Below, piece by piece: positions 61,594 through 64,000 of a stretch of 64,000 nt of DNA. The notes beneath the pieces are model-generated. The model searched no databases. It was not told the DNA's origin and saw only the letters and a program-made list of their open reading frames with translations. The translations under genes and the position numbers were made by a program. Origin of the DNA: Enoplolaimus lenunculus (Eukaryota > Nematoda > Enoplea > Enoplida > Thoracostomopsidae); assembly GCA_030248215.1 (NCBI GenBank), contig JASANG010002574.1:372001-436000 (forward strand), read 5' to 3'. How positions within the stretch are numbered: the first letter of the stretch is position 1; each line of letters opens with the position of its first letter.

Positions 61594-64000
61594 GTAAGCT
61601 CAGTTCTGGCATTTCGCTAGCCCAATCTCGAGTGAAGGGACTTTTTCAGAGGTGCCTTCAGGTTCAACCGGGGGTATTTGCTGAGTGGGGAGGGGGCTTT
61701 CGAGAAATACCCCCGGGTTAAACCGGAGGGGGGAGACAAAAAATGCTATTTTTTTTAATTTTTTGAGCAAAATGTTTGTTCAACAAATGAATTAGAGTTT
61801 AAGGTCTTACTTAAATGAAAAAAGTAACGTAGCACATTCACTGATGCATTGGCACCGCTCATCCGTCCCACAATTTTTAGATGAAATTGTGAACCCGGGG
61901 GGATTTTTCGAGTGGGGGGGGCTGAACCTGGGGGAATTTGCCGAGTGTGGGGGGCGACCCCCCTACCAGCGAAACGCCAGCAATTTGGGTTTTATTAAGT
62001 TAATGGCAAATTTTAAATGCTTATTTTTACACGTCATACATAGAGGGCTTGATTGTGTTGAATGGAGATGTTTTAATAAAATAGTTGTTTGTAATGTTTA
62101 AACTTGTGTTTCTGTTTCAAAAAATAATTTGGAGATTTTAGTTTGAAAATATTCTGAGTTTATATGTTTGATTGTAATGTTTACGGATGTGTGTTAGCTT
62201 TTCGTGTCAGTGGTTTATCTCATTTTATCATGTCGCATTGATTTTGACAGGATAGCTCGTTGGAACCAGAATCGCTGCGTAAGTTGTTTATTGGAGCTCT
62301 GACACCAGAAACTGATGAAGACAAATTGAAAGAATTCTATTCACAGTATGGAGAAATAACAGGTTTGCGTTTTCCTTAGTCCATTAATAAAATATTGTTT
62401 ACATATTATGTAACTTATGGTGTACAAGAAACACCTCGATGAGTGTATTATTTTAACCGAGTCTAACCGCTCATAAATTGAGCATTTATTGCTTCCAAAA
62501 TATACAAGTAGCATCAATGACAATTGTGCTTAATTCGTCTTGCTTCCCGGTTTTGTATTCGTGTTAGGCTTTTGTTTTCCGTATGACTGGAAGTCATGGC
62601 TGTTAGTACTGGGGACAGTCTGATTCGGGTTTGAGTTCTGTCTCGTCAAGCCTCGGTTTTCAGCTGATATCGGTCTAATAATGTTTGAGTCAAAGTAATT
62701 TCGGACCAAAATTAAAACTTCAGCTTTGACCAACTGAAATTGAAAATCGTCTTTTGTCTCATAGAATTTTTTTCGACTGGAGAACAAACTGGTGATAATC
62801 CACTCCATAGGCCGAAATCAGTTTTGATTTGGTTAGAAAATCTTCATTACAAAACAAACATATTATCTATGATACACAAAATTATTGAAAATCTCAATTT
62901 TGTTTTATTTTACAAAGTCAAAAAACCGTTCTCGGTTTCTCTTCGAGACCGCCAGTTCCGACTCTTTCCAAGCATTATAAACCGCGCCTGCAACCGTGTC
63001 CTTGTCTGCTAAGCTAACTCACTCGAGTACTTGCTCACACTCATAACGTTGCAGACTCAGTTATTGTCCGCGATCCTGAGACCAAGAAGCCGCGTGGATT
63101 TGGATTTATTACATACTCTACAATGGCTGCAGTTGACGAAGCGATGCGAAACCGACCGCATAATATTGACGGCAAGAAGGCAGATCCGAAACGAGCAGTT
63201 CCCAAAGAGGTAAAGCTTGTGCTGTGCTTTTGGCAGTTTTGGAAACCGCGATTCATCGTTCCAAGTTTAAGACACTACAATATTTGTATACAGTAAGATT
63301 TATCATAGTGCCAAAACATATCGCTGAGTGATGATAGGTGCTATACACATTTGAGAGTATGAGCCCAAATAAAAATGTGACATGATGTTGCATATTCAAT
63401 TTTTGTGTGTACTATTGTAATTTCGTTGTTTAAGTCCGTGCAATAATTTGTTTGCTGAGGTTTCTTTCTCATACTTTACAGAAAGCTGGTAGCGTTGAAG
63501 CGTCAATACAAGTAAAAAAGTTGTTTGTTGGTGGCATTAAAGATAACCATACTGAAGACATGCTCAAAGAATACTTTTCAGATCATGGGACGGTAAGTGT
63601 GTATTGAACCAAGTTTTGTGATCATCTATAGGTAAAATAATCTTTTATGCCTAGCGAGAGACGTCATTGTGGACAAGGCAATTGGCAAATTTGTCATTTA
63701 CAACACAACACCGCACCGTTGTATATAGCAAACATCGATTCTGGCAACATAAGCTTTGGCAGCGATTAATTACGTATCGCCATTTGCAATGAAGTATAAA
63801 CACTGGCCAGTCATGGCAATTATACTTGGATAGAATTTGCGCTATCGTAAACTTTCACCACAGACGCAGCCGCGATAACTGAGCACTTAGTTCTGTCCTT
63901 GAATGTTGTACAGAGATGTCCCGGGGCCACGGCTATACGGTACCATATTGAACGGTTCCATAAAAATGTCTCGAAGCACAATTATGCCAGAATCCAAACG
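61573..64000 (+). CDS. Second hnRNP A/B-type gene, 5' part, cut by window edge
   Basis: Exons 61573-61593 (21 nt), 62251-62362 (112 nt), 63055-63209 (155 nt) and 63482-63592 (111 nt) give the first 133 residues. It starts [23 protein letters not shown]1 has RNP2 LFIGAL (Ala where Gly is usual) and RNP1 [11 protein letters not shown]2 begins with [11 protein letters not shown]. Exon lengths, phases and linker sequence (KRAVPKE, compared with KRAMPRE) match gene 1 exactly, so the two arose by tandem duplication. The second half of RRM2 and any Gly-rich tail lie past the right edge. The first exon is set by ATG, GTAAGC and phase 0. Confidence 0.92.
61640..62000. repeat. Duplicated G-rich segment in hnRNP gene 2 intron 1
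   Basis: TTGCTGAGTGGGGAGGGGG (61678) and TTGCCGAGTGTGGGGGGCG (61929) sit in similar surroundings with AACCxGGGGG motifs. They may be ends of a decayed MITE in the same orientation. Confidence 0.35.
62251..62362 (+). CDS. hnRNP A/B gene 2, exon 2 (RRM1, first half)
   Basis: Acceptor TTGATTTTGACAG, donor GTTTGC. Encodes [19 protein letters not shown] to YSQYGEIT. Confidence 0.93.
62365..63050. other. hnRNP gene 2, intron 2
   Basis: Contains a CTCGTCAAGCCTCGGTTTTC piece related to 9500 and 43340. No gene. Confidence 0.4.
63055..63209 (+). CDS. hnRNP A/B gene 2, exon 3 (RRM1, second half)
   Basis: Acceptor CATAACGTTGCAG, donor GTAAAG. Encodes [19 protein letters not shown] to KRAVPKE. Confidence 0.94.
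63482..63592 (+). CDS. hnRNP A/B gene 2, exon 4 (RRM2, first half)
   Basis: Acceptor CATACTTTACAG, donor GTAAGT. Encodes [19 protein letters not shown] to YFSDHGT. Confidence 0.94.
63593..64000. other. hnRNP gene 2, start of intron 4
   Basis: No further exon or repeat is recognised before the window ends. Confidence 0.4.

Overview
The window is nuclear DNA of an animal, probably an invertebrate. It is AT-rich. Its genes are split by phase-consistent GT-AG introns, and the space between exons is packed with short inverted-repeat (MITE-like) elements, minisatellites and microsatellites. The protein families I recognise (hnRNP A/B, ARF) do not fix the phylum. I suspect a marine invertebrate such as a tunicate, but this is a guess.

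Left part (1-31.4 kb): one minus-strand gene for an unrecognised serine-rich protein appears to span the region. I pieced together five coding exons (31113-31368, 29711-29846, 15257-15571, 3696-3797, 1919-2012) whose splice signals and reading phases agree. Two of its introns exceed 11 kb. They hold at least a dozen MITE families, several minisatellites (21, 46, 52 and 69 bp units) and long (ATT)n and (AT)n tracts. The gene runs off the left edge.

Middle (32.3-36.7 kb): a 4.3 kb satellite has a ~25 bp unit that is the T arm plus variable loop of a tRNA. Each intact unit carries a perfect RNA polymerase III B box. The array sits inside a degenerate tRNA-like gene and is flanked by ~45 bp direct repeats. 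It is the most striking object here. Separately, a TTAA-ended MITE present in six copies also carries a tRNA-like A box and B box, and three other MITE families have cores of (TTAGGC)n. From 36.8 to 45.3 kb there are only further MITEs, a LINE 3' end and one doubtful open frame.

Right part (45.6-64 kb): a four-exon ARF-family GTPase gene lies on the minus strand (45651-48973). Divergently from it, on the plus strand, is a complete two-RRM hnRNP A/B-type gene (50435-59188, ten exons, about 437 residues). Downstream is a second hnRNP A/B paralogue (61573 to beyond 63592) that continues past the right edge. The two hnRNP genes share exon lengths of 112, 155 and 111 nt and the same phases, so they are a tandem duplication. 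Introns of all three genes carry the same MITE families as the left part.
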